Below, piece by piece: positions 1-6,184 of a stretch of DNA of 9,298 bases. This DNA comes from Actinomycetota bacterium (GTDB lineage: Bacteria > Actinomycetota > Thermoleophilia > Solirubrobacterales > Solirubrobacteraceae): contig WLNG01000038.1 in the NCBI GenBank assembly GCA_009699915.1, forward strand, positions 1 through 9,298. Direction: 5' to 3'. Positions within the stretch are counted from its first letter, which is position 1. Each line of letters opens with the position of its first letter. The translations under genes and the position numbers were made by a program. A model generated the notes under the pieces. The model searched no databases. It saw only the letters and a program-made list of their open reading frames with translations, and was not told the DNA's origin.

Positions 1-858
1 CGGCCCGTTGACTGGCCAGATCATCTCGCCGCTGCCGCCGCGGATCGGTCCGGGGTCCGGCGCGCCGTTGAGCACTCCCTGGATGCGCTGCTGCTCGGCC
101 TGCATCTTCGAGAGGTCGCCCTCGAGCTCGTGGCGGTCGGCCCGCACGCTGGCAAGGGCCGCCGACTTCGCCGCGCGAGCGCCCGAGTACCGCAAGCGCA
201 CATCAACGAGCTCCTGCTTGACGGAGACGATCTCGTTGCGCCGGTTGACGACCTTCGCCGTCACCGTGCGCTGGCGGGCCTCAAGGCCGGTGAGCCGAGC
301 GGCGTTCGTCGTCGCCTCGGCCCTGGCATCCCTGACGAGCGTGAGAACGCGGCGATCCTGCTCGTTGATGCGGCGCAGGAACTCACTGCGCTCGAGCAGC
401 TGCGCGAAGCCGTCGGACGACAGGATCACGGTGACGATGTCGGGCGCGTCGGCGATGTAGCGCTCACGCAGACGCTCCGCGAGCATCGTGCGCCCCTCGG
501 CCAGGCGGCCGCGCAGGCGAATCGCCCGTGCGCGCTCCCGTGCGAGGTCGCTGGTGAGCTGGTCGAGCCGCGCCTGCTCGACGTCGAGCTTCGTCTGAAC
601 GGCATCCTGACGACGCTGCAGCGGCGCGATCTGACGCTCGAGCACGCGAATCTTCGCCGTCCAGCCGGAGATGTCCGTGGTGAGCAGCTGCTCCTTGCCC
701 TTCTTCTGCTGAATCTTCGACTGCGTCTCCTGAATCTGCTGATTCAGACCGGCGGAGGTCGCGCCACGCGACCCCATCGGCAGGAGCGCCCAGAGCAGCA
801 GGACGCCAACAAGGACGCCGACAGGAAGAACGAGGCGGGCGGACAAGCGCATCTGCAT
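1..858 (-). CDS. Secreted coiled-coil M23-type peptidoglycan hydrolase / EnvC-like activator (C-terminus outside window)
   Basis: An uninterrupted minus-strand frame of 286 codons runs from an ATG at 858 to the window edge. An in-frame TGA at 864-862 fixes the start at MQM (858) or the second Met (852). Residues 1-33 look like a signal peptide or anchor: basic MQMRLSAR, then a hydrophobic run to about 27, with possible cleavage near SRGA. Residues 37-130 and 165-262 are long Gln/Arg/Glu-rich coiled coils. Between them lies LRERYIADAPDIVTVILSS (129-147) followed by FAQLLERSEFLRRI, the hinge typical of the EnvC/PcsB coiled-coil family. After a Pro/Gly linker (266-277) the last visible residues are MIWPVNGP, the usual opening of a LytM/M23 domain. 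The zinc ligands lie beyond the edge, so active peptidase and non-catalytic activator cannot be told apart. It should act outside the membrane on septal or lateral wall. It is divergent from pspA. Confidence 0.88.
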   Translation of the reverse strand, partial: MQMRLSARLVLPVGVLVGVLLLWALLPMGSRGATSAGLNQQIQETQSKIQQKKGKEQLLTTDISGWTAKIRVLERQIAPLQRRQDAVQTKLDVEQARLDQLTSDLARERARAIRLRGRLAEGRTMLAERLRERYIADAPDIVTVILSSDGFAQLLERSEFLRRINEQDRRVLTLVRDARAEATTNAARLTGLEARQRTVTAKVVNRRNEIVSVKQELVDVRLRYSGARAAKSAALASVRADRHELEGDLSKMQAEQQRIQGVLNGAPDPGPIRGGSGEMIWPVNGP

Positions 859-868
859 GCGTCAATCG

Positions 869-899
869 ACGGTACGTCCCCGACAGCCGAACGTTGCAA
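869..899 (-). promoter_or_regulatory. Possible promoter of the M23/EnvC-like gene
   Basis: On the minus strand TTGCAA (899-894) and TACCGT (874-869) are separated by 19 bp. TACCGT ends 10 nt before the ATG at 858, which would give a leader of only a few nucleotides. No convincing Shine-Dalgarno sequence is present for either Met start, in keeping with a very short leader. The spacing is longer than ideal and the -10 match is only TAnnnT, so this is tentative. Confidence 0.3.
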
Positions 900-913
900 C
901 TTGCCCTGCGAGC

Positions 914-942
914 ACCTCCGAGGGGCCTGTAGGCTCGGAGGT
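914..942. repeat. Inverted repeat, 9-bp perfect arms, overlapping the pspA -10 (operator candidate)
   Basis: ACCTCCGAG (914-922) and CTCGGAGGT (934-942) are exact reverse complements separated by 11 bp. The right arm overlaps the proposed pspA -10 box (930-935), and the repeat sits between two divergent genes. That position suits a dimeric DNA-binding regulator better than a terminator, because no gene ends here and no T-run follows. No regulator gene is next to it. The binding function is inferred from position and symmetry only. Confidence 0.5.
930..935 (+). promoter_or_regulatory. Putative -10 element of pspA-pspAA
   Basis: TAGGCT at 930-935 matches the TAGnnT -10 form seen before several other genes in this window. 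Transcription would begin near 942 and give a leader of about 34 nt that contains the strong Shine-Dalgarno at 964-969. No good -35 hexamer is found at 16-18 bp. TTGCCC (901-906) is 23 bp away, so promoter activity may need an activator or an alternative sigma factor. Confidence 0.45.
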
Positions 943-963
943 CCTGATCGGACCACACGACCG

Positions 964-969
964 AAGGAG
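964..969 (+). promoter_or_regulatory. Shine-Dalgarno site that fixes the pspA start
   Basis: AAGGAG lies 6 nt before the ATG at 976. The open frame continues upstream to position 130, but that part overlaps the divergent M23 gene and has no family resemblance. This ribosome-binding site, together with the onset of PspA homology, sets the true start at 976. Confidence 0.85.
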
Positions 970-975
970 CAGCTG

Positions 976-1734
976 ATGGCCGGACTCGGCGGACGCATGT
1001 CCACCGTCATCAAGGCGAAGGTCTCGAAGATCCTCGACAAGGCCGAGGATCCCGCGGAGACGCTGGACTACAGCTACCAGAAGCAGCTCGAGTCGCTGCA
1101 GAACGTCAAGCAGGGCATCGCCGACGTCGTCACGGCGAAGAAGCGCCTGCAGATGCAGTCACAGAAGCTCGAGGAGCAGGTCGTGAAGCTCGACACGCAG
1201 GCGCGTCAGGCGCTCGCGCAGGGGCAGGAGGATCTCGCCCGCGTCGCGCTCGAGCGCAAGAACGGCCTCCAGGCCGAGCTGCAGACGCTGGACCAGCAGG
1301 TCTCCCAGCTCGAGGAGCAGCAGGAGAAGCTCACCGAGTCCGAGCAGAAGCTGCGCGTCAAGATCGAGGCCTTCCGCACGAAGAAGGAAGTCATCAAGGC
1401 GCAGTACTCCGCCGCCGAGGCACAGGTTCGCATCTCCGAGGCCGCGACCGGGGTTGGAGAGGAGATGGCCGACGTCGGGCTCGCGATGCAGCGCGCGGTC
1501 GACAAGACCGAGCAGATGAAGGCGCGGGCGGAGGCCGTCTCCGAGCTGGAGGCCGCCGGCACCTTCGAGGACCTCACCGCCCTCGGCCAGGGCGAGGACG
1601 ACATCGACCGTCAGCTGCGCCAGCTTTCGAGCACGAGCGCGGTCGATGCCGAGCTCGCGAAGATGAAGTCCGAGCTCGCAACGGGCGGCGCGCCTGCGGG
1701 CGAGCTTGAGGCCGGCGAAGAGGCGAAGCCATGA
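976..1734 (+). CDS. pspA: PspA/IM30 (Vipp1) family membrane-stress protein
   Basis: A 252-aa protein of the PspA/IM30 family, peripheral ESCRT-III-like proteins that oligomerise on the inner membrane face and protect it under stress. Residues 1-22 can form the membrane-binding amphipathic helix. DKAEDPAETLD (21-31) matches the conserved family segment at the start of helix 1. Residues 30-190 are almost entirely coiled coil, with ARVALERKN (88-96) and the long RTKKEVIKAQYSAAEAQVRI stretch (134-153) characteristic of actinobacterial members. The tail (230-252) is acidic and Ala/Gly-rich. The start at ATG 976 is supported by AAGGAG 6 nt upstream; an alternative internal Met at residue 8 is less well supported. 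The stop overlaps the pspAA start (ATGA), implying translational coupling. No PspF-like regulator or PspB/C gene is present here. Confidence 0.93.
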   Translation: MAGLGGRMSTVIKAKVSKILDKAEDPAETLDYSYQKQLESLQNVKQGIADVVTAKKRLQMQSQKLEEQVVKLDTQARQALAQGQEDLARVALERKNGLQAELQTLDQQVSQLEEQQEKLTESEQKLRVKIEAFRTKKEVIKAQYSAAEAQVRISEAATGVGEEMADVGLAMQRAVDKTEQMKARAEAVSELEAAGTFEDLTALGQGEDDIDRQLRQLSSTSAVDAELAKMKSELATGGAPAGELEAGEEAKP

Positions 1735-2009
1735 TCGTGCGGATCTCCGGCGAGGGGCAGTACCGCCTCTCCGACGACGTGCGCGAGCGCGTCAACCAGC
1801 TGGAGGCCGCGGTCATCGCCTCCTCCGAGGCAGGAGCTGAGGCCGCCTTCCTCAGCGGCCTCAGCGAGATGCTCGCGATGGTCCGCAGCGCGGGAGTGGT
1901 CCTCGCCGCCGATGAGCTCGTCGGGTCGGATGTGATCCTCCCGCCAGCCGACACGACCTTCGAGGAATCGCGCAGTGCCTTCACCGGCGAGGGCCTGATC
2001 CCCGACTGA
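1731..2009 (+). CDS. pspAA: PspA-associated protein PspAA
   Basis: A 92-aa protein opening MIVRISGEGQYRLSDD and closing DVILPPADTTFEE...GEGLIPD, the pattern of the PspAA domain that accompanies PspA in many actinobacteria and related lineages. The middle (residues 20-55) is an Ala/Glu-rich helical part. There is no signal peptide or membrane segment, so it should be cytoplasmic and probably works with PspA at the membrane. The exact biochemical role of PspAA is not established to my knowledge. Its ATG overlaps the pspA stop by 4 nt (ATGA), and purine-rich GAAGAGG lies just upstream inside pspA, so the two are co-translated. The stop is followed only 14 bp later by the convergent NlpC/P60 gene, with no convincing terminator between them. 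Confidence 0.92.
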   Translation: MIVRISGEGQYRLSDDVRERVNQLEAAVIASSEAGAEAAFLSGLSEMLAMVRSAGVVLAADELVGSDVILPPADTTFEESRSAFTGEGLIPD

Positions 2010-2023
2010 CGCGGACCTTCAGG

Positions 2024-2755
2024 TCAGAAGTTCTCGGCGTGGCGGGCGCGGTAGCCGCGGGCCTTGCGCAGAGTCGGGCGCCAGCGTGGACCCTTGCTCC
2101 CGCTCGGATCACCGGCGGCGCTCGTGTCCAGCCGCAGGCCGGCGATCACGACATACGCGTGTCCGGGATTCGTATAGACGGTGATCCATGCGCCTCGGCC
2201 GCGCTGACCCCAGTGCAGCAGGTCGGAGGAATCCATCGGCTTCGCGAGCAGGCCGCCGCCGTGCAGGGCGTAGGAGACGGTGCCTGAGCAGTCGTAGCCG
2301 TCGTCCTTGAAGAAGCGATGGCCGCCGCCGTAGGAGTAGGGCTTCCCGATGATCCGGTTCGCCGCCCAGATCGCCTGCTGCACCTCGAGCGGTGCGTCCG
2401 CCGGTGCCGCAGCGAGCCCGGTCGGCAGCACGACGGCGCGGCTGCCCGGCACGACGGGGGTCGTCGCGAGATTCTCTTCGTCGAACGCCTGACCGCCGAC
2501 GACTCCCTGCCCCTTGGCGATCGCCGACCGCTGCGGTGCAATCGTCCGCAAGGGCACGGACCGCTTCTTCCTCGCCGCAGCCTGTTGCCGCTTCTTTTTG
2601 GCAGCAGCCTGCCTCTTCTTCGCCGCACGCTGCTGCTGCACTGTGCCGGAGCCGGGCGCGGACCCACCGTTGACCGGCGCCGCCCAAGAGCTCGCGGGAA
2701 CGATCGCGGCGAGCGCGAGAATGGTCAGGCAAAGGGTCGTTGCGCGTTGCAGCAC
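2024..2755 (-). CDS. Secreted NlpC/P60 (C40) peptidoglycan hydrolase under c-di-AMP riboswitch
   Basis: A 243-aa exported protein. Residues 1-26 are a Sec signal peptide with probable cleavage after ASSWA. Residues 43-65 form a Lys/Arg/Ala/Gln-rich cationic stretch, followed by an extended linker to about 120. The C-terminal NlpC/P60 domain covers about 123-240: GYDCSGTVSYAL carries the catalytic Cys156 and NPGHAYVVI the catalytic His199. The third polar residue cannot be assigned with certainty. Such enzymes cleave peptide stems in peptidoglycan and are used in wall remodelling, division or resuscitation. The start is GTG at 2755. An in-frame TGA two codons upstream excludes a longer protein, and the next start-like codon would remove the signal peptide. 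The Shine-Dalgarno is weak. The riboswitch immediately upstream implies lower expression when c-di-AMP is high. Confidence 0.92.
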   Translation of the reverse strand: MLQRATTLCLTILALAAIVPASSWAAPVNGGSAPGSGTVQQQRAAKKRQAAAKKKRQQAAARKKRSVPLRTIAPQRSAIAKGQGVVGGQAFDEENLATTPVVPGSRAVVLPTGLAAAPADAPLEVQQAIWAANRIIGKPYSYGGGHRFFKDDGYDCSGTVSYALHGGGLLAKPMDSSDLLHWGQRGRGAWITVYTNPGHAYVVIAGLRLDTSAAGDPSGSKGPRWRPTLRKARGYRARHAENF

Positions 2756-2771
2756 GTGTCAGCTCATCTGG

Positions 2772-2896
2772 ACGCCTACGGGGTTAGCTGACGGGCTGGC
2801 GCGCACGATGCGCGCCTCCCACGGACATCACCGTGGAACTCGCCCCGACTCTGTGGGTCCCCCGCTCCCCGCAGGAGCGGGGATTCGGCGTTGTGT
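2772..2896 (-). ncRNA. c-di-AMP riboswitch (ydaO/yuaA type)
   Basis: Read on the minus strand, the leader shows the conserved blocks of the ydaO/yuaA aptamer in order. GCCGAATCC (2889-2881) is followed by a 9-bp P2 hairpin (CCCCGCTCC/GGAGCGGGG, 2882-2860), then GGGGGACCCA, a GGGGCGA block, a variable hairpin region, and finally CCCGTCAGCTAACCCCGTAGG (split here: CCCGTCAGCTAAC then CCCGTAGGCGT, ending at 2772). P1 can form between ACGCC (2891-2887) and GGCGT (2776-2772). These aptamers bind two c-di-AMP molecules and usually turn the downstream gene off. They are known upstream of wall hydrolases in actinobacteria, including rpfA-type genes. Only 16 nt separate P1 from the GTG start, with no room for a terminator, so control may be translational. 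Confidence 0.93.
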
Positions 2897-2901
2897 GAAC
2901 G

Positions 2902-2907
2902 ACCCTA
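2902..2907 (-). promoter_or_regulatory. -10 element for the riboswitch-NlpC/P60 transcript
   Basis: TAGGGT (2907-2902, minus strand) has the same TAGnnT form as the other -10 boxes here. A start 6-7 nt downstream, near 2896, would begin the RNA a few nucleotides before P1 of the riboswitch, which is where an aptamer transcript should begin. TTGATC further upstream is about 26 bp away, too far to be a normal -35. Confidence 0.5.
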
Positions 2908-3010
2908 ACGGCGGCGCCCGGACGGAACCTCCCGATCAACCCTTCTCTGCGCACGCCAAACCGCGCAGATTGCGGACTCGTGCGCGTCCCGGGCACCGGT
3001 GAGTCGGCGC

Positions 3011-3016
3011 TAGGCT
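3011..3016 (+). promoter_or_regulatory. -10 element giving a leaderless CWB2 lipoprotein mRNA
   Basis: TAGGCT (3011-3016) is followed by exactly 6 nt and then the ATG at 3023. A transcript initiated at the usual distance from this -10 would start at or next to the A of the ATG. No Shine-Dalgarno lies between them. No good -35 is present. This is the typical actinobacterial leaderless arrangement and supports 3023 as the start codon. Confidence 0.6.
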
Positions 3017-3022
3017 CGGCGC

Positions 3023-4192
3023 ATGGCGTCCGGTGTGCGCGTGCTCCTCCCACTGCTCGCCGCCTCCCTCCTTGCCGCCTGCGGGGGCTCCAGCCCCGGC
3101 CCGAATGGTGCGGGCCAGGTGACGGTGACGGTCGCGGGCGACGCGGCCCCGGCGGCCTCGTTCCCAAACAGCGCGACGAAGAACACCGTTCGCATCCCCT
3201 CCAGCGCGCCGACGGGCACGGCCGCAGCGGCGGCGCTGGCGGCCTTCCCGGGCGGCGGACCGGGACAACGCGCCGGCGCCGTGGTGCTCGCCGACGCCGG
3301 TGACTGGCAGGGCGCGATCGCGGGCGCCGTTCTGATGGCGCCGCCGCTTGGGGCGCCGCTGCTCTACACCGACCAGGGGTCGCTCCCAACGGAGACCGCC
3401 GCCGCGCTGAAGGCCCTCGCCCCGACAGGCGCGCGCGCTGCCGCCGGCGCTCAGGCCATCCGGCTCGGAACGGCAGCAGGACCTCCGGGGCTGCGCGTCA
3501 GCTCGTTGGCAGGCTCTGATCCATTCACCCTCGCCGCGGCGATCGACGACTATCGCGCGCGCGTCTCCGGACGCCGTAGTGCATCGGTCATGGTCGCCTC
3601 GAGCGAACAGGGACCCTTCGCGATGCCCGCCGCCGCGCTCGCCGCGAAGTCGGGCGTGCCGGTGCTCTTCGCTACACGCGCCGACGTGCCGGCGGCGACA
3701 CGGGCTGCAATCCGGCTGCACGGGCGGCCGCGGATCTACCTGCTCGGACCGACGTCGGTCCTTTCGGCGAGCGTCGAGCGCGCGCTCCAGTCGCTGGGCA
3801 CCGTCACTCGGATTGCCGGCAAGGATGCGCAGGGAACGGCGATCGCGCTCGCCCGCTTCCGCGACGGCGCCTTCGGCTGGGGAATCTCCGACCCCGGGCA
3901 CGGGATGCAGATCGCCTCCCCCCGGCGGCCGGGCGATGCCGGCGGCTCGGCGGCGCTCGCCGCGCGCGGCTCGTACGGGCCGCTGCTGCTCGCCGCCGAC
4001 GACGGCGGACTTCCGCCCCGGCTCGGCGCCTACCTGCGCGACATCCAGCCGGGCTACTCCACGGACCCGGTGCGCGGGGTTTACAATCGCGCATGGATCA
4101 TCGGCGACGATGATGCAGTCAGTCTCAAAACACAGACCGTGATCGACGGTCTGCTCGAGATCCAGCGCGTCACACCCACAAGCACCCGATGA
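3023..4192 (+). CDS. Lipoprotein with cell-wall-binding (CWB2-like) repeats
   Basis: A 389-aa predicted lipoprotein. The signal sequence ends in the lipobox LLAAC with lipidated Cys20, followed by GGSS and a flexible Pro/Ala-rich stretch to about 80. The rest resembles three tandem cell-wall-binding repeat 2 (CWB2) modules. The first is about 84-165 (AGAVVLADAGDWQGAIAGAV..., ending SLAGSDPFTLAAAI). The second, about 186-278, is the best match (SASVMVAS..., GVPVLFATRADVP, RPRIYLLGPTSVLSASV, TRIAGKDAQGTAIALARF). The third, about 308-375, is more diverged (GPLLLAADDGGLPP, NRAWIIGDDDAVS). CWB2 modules bind anionic wall polymers in Firmicutes; whether this actinobacterial version does so is unknown. 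No enzymatic domain is visible. It is probably leaderless and overlaps the next gene by ATGA. The second and third repeats show weaker family fit than typical clostridial copies. Confidence 0.8.
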   Translation: MASGVRVLLPLLAASLLAACGGSSPGPNGAGQVTVTVAGDAAPAASFPNSATKNTVRIPSSAPTGTAAAAALAAFPGGGPGQRAGAVVLADAGDWQGAIAGAVLMAPPLGAPLLYTDQGSLPTETAAALKALAPTGARAAAGAQAIRLGTAAGPPGLRVSSLAGSDPFTLAAAIDDYRARVSGRRSASVMVASSEQGPFAMPAAALAAKSGVPVLFATRADVPAATRAAIRLHGRPRIYLLGPTSVLSASVERALQSLGTVTRIAGKDAQGTAIALARFRDGAFGWGISDPGHGMQIASPRRPGDAGGSAALAARGSYGPLLLAADDGGLPPRLGAYLRDIQPGYSTDPVRGVYNRAWIIGDDDAVSLKTQTVIDGLLEIQRVTPTSTR

Positions 4193-4458
4193 GCCACGAA
4201 GAACACTCCTCCGGCCATGTCACCGTCGACGACGTGCGCGCACTCTCGGGCGCATCGACGCCACACTTCGCGCTCCAGCTGCGCGCGCGGATCCGTCACC
4301 TGATCGCGGGACTCCCCGAAGGCCACCCCGCGCGGGTCGCCGGCGAGGCGGAGATGGTGCGACTCGAGACGCTCGGTTTCGCCGGCGAACAACGCGGACA
4401 TCGCGCCGAGCCGGGCATCACGCCGCTGCGTTCGGTCGACGACTCCGCATCGCGGTAG
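4189..4458 (+). CDS. Small protein of unknown function, coupled to the CWB2 lipoprotein
   Basis: An 89-aa protein I do not recognise. The ATG overlaps the stop of the lipoprotein gene (ATGA at 4189-4192). There is no separate Shine-Dalgarno, which fits translational coupling and argues the frame is real. The N-terminus is His-rich (MSHEEHSSGH). Residues 11-65 look like a small helical domain with VTVDDVRALSG, TPHFALQLRARIRHLIAGLP and GHPARVAGEAEMVRLETLGF. The last 20 residues look disordered. There is no signal peptide or membrane helix, so it is cytoplasmic even though its upstream partner is a lipoprotein. The xseA start follows 31 bp after its stop, so it may instead belong functionally with xseAB. 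No enzymatic motif is visible. Confidence 0.7.
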   Translation: MSHEEHSSGHVTVDDVRALSGASTPHFALQLRARIRHLIAGLPEGHPARVAGEAEMVRLETLGFAGEQRGHRAEPGITPLRSVDDSASR

Positions 4459-4489
4459 GTCCGTCGGGCGCGGCCGCCATGGTGGCCGC

Positions 4490-5815
4490 ATGACAGACGC
4501 ACCTGCGCAGCGCGAACGTCCCGAAGGAATCGCCGGGAGCACGCTGCCCGGGCCCTACGCGGTCGGAGCCTATGCGAAGGGCCTGAAGGCGTTCCTGCGC
4601 GAGCGCGAGCACGTCCAGATCCACGGCGAGGTCTGGAACTTCAGGATCGCGCGTACCCGGGCCTACTTCGAACTGCGTGATGCCGAGGGCGCGCTGCCCT
4701 GTGCAATCTGGCTCAACCGTCTCGAGGCGCTCTCCCTCCCCCCGGAGACCCTGGTCGACGGCGCACGGATCGTCATCGCCGGAGGCCTCGACTACTACCC
4801 AGGCAGCCGCACCTCGTCTCCGGGCTTCTCGTTCGACGTCTCGGCGCTGCGGATTGCCGGCGAGGGCGACCTGCTCGCGCAGCTCGCCGAGCTGCGGCGC
4901 AAACTGGCGCAGGAGGGACTCTTCGAACCCCAGCAGTTGCTCGCGCGCCCGTTGCTGCCGCGTACGATCGGCGTCGTCACAGGCGAGAGCGGCAAGGCGC
5001 GCGACGACATCCTGGCGGCGCTGGGGCGTCGCGGCTGGGCAGGCCGCCTCGTCTGGGCCTTCGCCCCGGTCCAAGATCGCCACGCCGCGCCGGCGATCAG
5101 CGCCGCACTGCAGGATCTGGCCGCGACCCCACAGATCGAGACGATCATTGTGGCGCGCGGCGGCGGCTCACTCGCCGACCTGTTCGCGTTCTGCGACGAG
5201 ACGCTCTGCCGCACCGTCGCGCTCCTGCGCGTGCCCGTCATCGCGAGCGTCGGCCACCACACCGATCGCACGCTGATCGACGACGTGGCGGCCGTGAGCT
5301 GCTCGACACCGACCCACGCCGCCGAGGCCGCGGTCGGACTCGACATCGCCGAGGCCCGCGGCGCCCTGGCACGCCACGGCGGCTCCCTCGCGCGCAATGC
5401 GCGTGGGGCGGTGATGGGCAGAGCGCGGCGCCTGGCAGCGCTCGGCCGCGTGCCGAACGAATACGTCACCCGCGAGCGACGCAGGCTCCACCAGCAGCTC
5501 CGCGAACTGCGCGCCGCATCGGCCCGCCGGGGCGACGCCGAGCGGGCGGCGACCGGCGTACGCGCCGAGGTGCTGCGACGCAAGGCCGTAGCCGGTGCCG
5601 GCGCGGACGCGGCGGCGCGCCGCCGGGCGCTGGACGGCACGGCGCTGGCGCTCGCAGCCCACGATCCGCGGCGGATTCTCGAACGCGGGTATGCGATGGT
5701 CACCGACGGCGACGGGGCCCTCGTCGGCAGCGCCGCCCAGGCGCGGGACACCGGTCGCCTGCGCGTTGGCTTCGCGGACGGCTCGGTCGACGTCGACGTC
5801 ATGGAGGAATCATGA
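4490..5815 (+). CDS. xseA: Exodeoxyribonuclease VII large subunit
   Basis: A 441-aa protein matching XseA, the catalytic subunit of exonuclease VII, which degrades single-stranded DNA from both ends into oligonucleotides in the cytoplasm. The N-terminal OB-fold ssDNA-binding domain is about 18-122 (YAVGAYAKGLKAFLRE, IHGEVWNFR, YFELRDAEGALPCAIW). The catalytic domain follows from about 125, with LPRTIGVVTGESGKARDDIL (156-174), VQDRHAAPAI, IIVARGGGSLADLFAFCDE (219-237) and IASVGHHTDRTLIDDVA (251-267). The family usually has GHE where this protein has GHH. Residues 285-385 are the Ala/Arg-rich helical section, and the C-terminal cap starts DPRRILERGYAMV (392-404). The length is normal for the family. 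Its start is preceded only by a modest GGTGG (4481-4485). The stop overlaps xseB by ATGA. Confidence 0.96.
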   Translation: MTDAPAQRERPEGIAGSTLPGPYAVGAYAKGLKAFLREREHVQIHGEVWNFRIARTRAYFELRDAEGALPCAIWLNRLEALSLPPETLVDGARIVIAGGLDYYPGSRTSSPGFSFDVSALRIAGEGDLLAQLAELRRKLAQEGLFEPQQLLARPLLPRTIGVVTGESGKARDDILAALGRRGWAGRLVWAFAPVQDRHAAPAISAALQDLAATPQIETIIVARGGGSLADLFAFCDETLCRTVALLRVPVIASVGHHTDRTLIDDVAAVSCSTPTHAAEAAVGLDIAEARGALARHGGSLARNARGAVMGRARRLAALGRVPNEYVTRERRRLHQQLRELRAASARRGDAERAATGVRAEVLRRKAVAGAGADAAARRRALDGTALALAAHDPRRILERGYAMVTDGDGALVGSAAQARDTGRLRVGFADGSVDVDVMEES

Positions 5816-6066
5816 GCGCAGCTGAAGAACGCACCTACGAAAGCGCCACCGCGCGGCTCGAAGAGATCATCCGCCGGCTGGACTCCGGCGAGGCAGGCCT
5901 GCGCGAAACCCTTGACCTCGTCAAGGAGGGCCGCGAACTCGTCGAATACTGCGCCGGCGAGCTCGATGCCGTCAGCCGGGGGCTCGAAGAGCTCCAGCTC
6001 GACGAGCTCGTCGCGCGCCTGGAGCAGGGCGCTCAACCAGGCGGCGAGCACGGCGCTTCGGCATGA
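5812..6066 (+). CDS. xseB: Exodeoxyribonuclease VII small subunit
   Basis: An 84-aa protein with the XseB signature YESATARLEEIIRRLDSGEA (residues 9-28) and TLDLVKEGRELVEYCAGELD (33-52), forming the helical hairpin that binds along the long XseA helices. The small subunit is needed for the active exonuclease VII assembly and limits toxicity of the large subunit in E. coli. The ATG overlaps the xseA stop (ATGA), and GGAGG at 5803-5807 gives a good ribosome-binding site, so the two subunits are made together. The C-terminal tail (about 71-84) is Gly/Ala-rich and probably disordered. It is the last plus-strand gene before the terminator at 6185-6211. Confidence 0.95.
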   Translation: MSAAEERTYESATARLEEIIRRLDSGEAGLRETLDLVKEGRELVEYCAGELDAVSRGLEELQLDELVARLEQGAQPGGEHGASA

Positions 6067-6184
6067 CCGCCCGAAGCCACGCGCAGATCCTTAGGAAGGT
6101 TCTAGCTCGCCTTTAACGAGCATTCAGCATTGGAGCCGATGATGCTCTTGCGAACGCACCTCGCACCTCCTCCCAGTAGCAGTG
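6067..6184 (+). other. xseAB 3' region with alternative hairpins; candidate small RNA
   Basis: This non-coding stretch is less GC-rich than its surroundings. It contains CCTT-AGG-AAGG (6089-6099), a hairpin GCTCG-7nt-CGAGC (6105-6121), and a competing pairing GAGCAT/ATGCTC (6119-6124 with 6142-6147). A C-rich single-stranded-looking tract follows, including CACCTCCT (6164-6171), which is identical to the anti-Shine-Dalgarno end of 16S rRNA. It ends at the hairpin terminator at 6185. No clear TAGnnT promoter lies at its start, so it is either the 3' UTR of xseAB or a small RNA processed or initiated within it. I see no convincing protein gene here. Confidence 0.35.

Noticed and set aside
130..975. 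N-terminal extension of the pspA frame back to position 130
   Set aside because: It overlaps the divergent M23/EnvC-like gene and shows Arg/Leu-rich antisense-type composition. The PspA homology and a strong Shine-Dalgarno begin at 964-976.
2010..2023. GACCT/AGGTC mini-palindrome between convergent pspAA and the NlpC/P60 gene
   Set aside because: The stem is only 4-5 bp and no T-run follows on either strand, so it is too weak to call a terminator.
2860..2882. 9-bp GC-rich hairpin as a terminator
   Set aside because: It is the P2 stem of the c-di-AMP riboswitch, lies upstream of the gene, and has no T-tract.
4479..4493. Four-codon minicistron (ATG...TGA) overlapping the xseA start by ATGA
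   Set aside because: It has no ribosome-binding site of its own, and such a short overlap is expected by chance in GC-rich DNA.
4795..6051. Minus-strand frame (418 codons) opposite xseA-xseB
   Set aside because: It is a Ser/Arg/Ala-rich antisense frame across two certain genes and has no family features.
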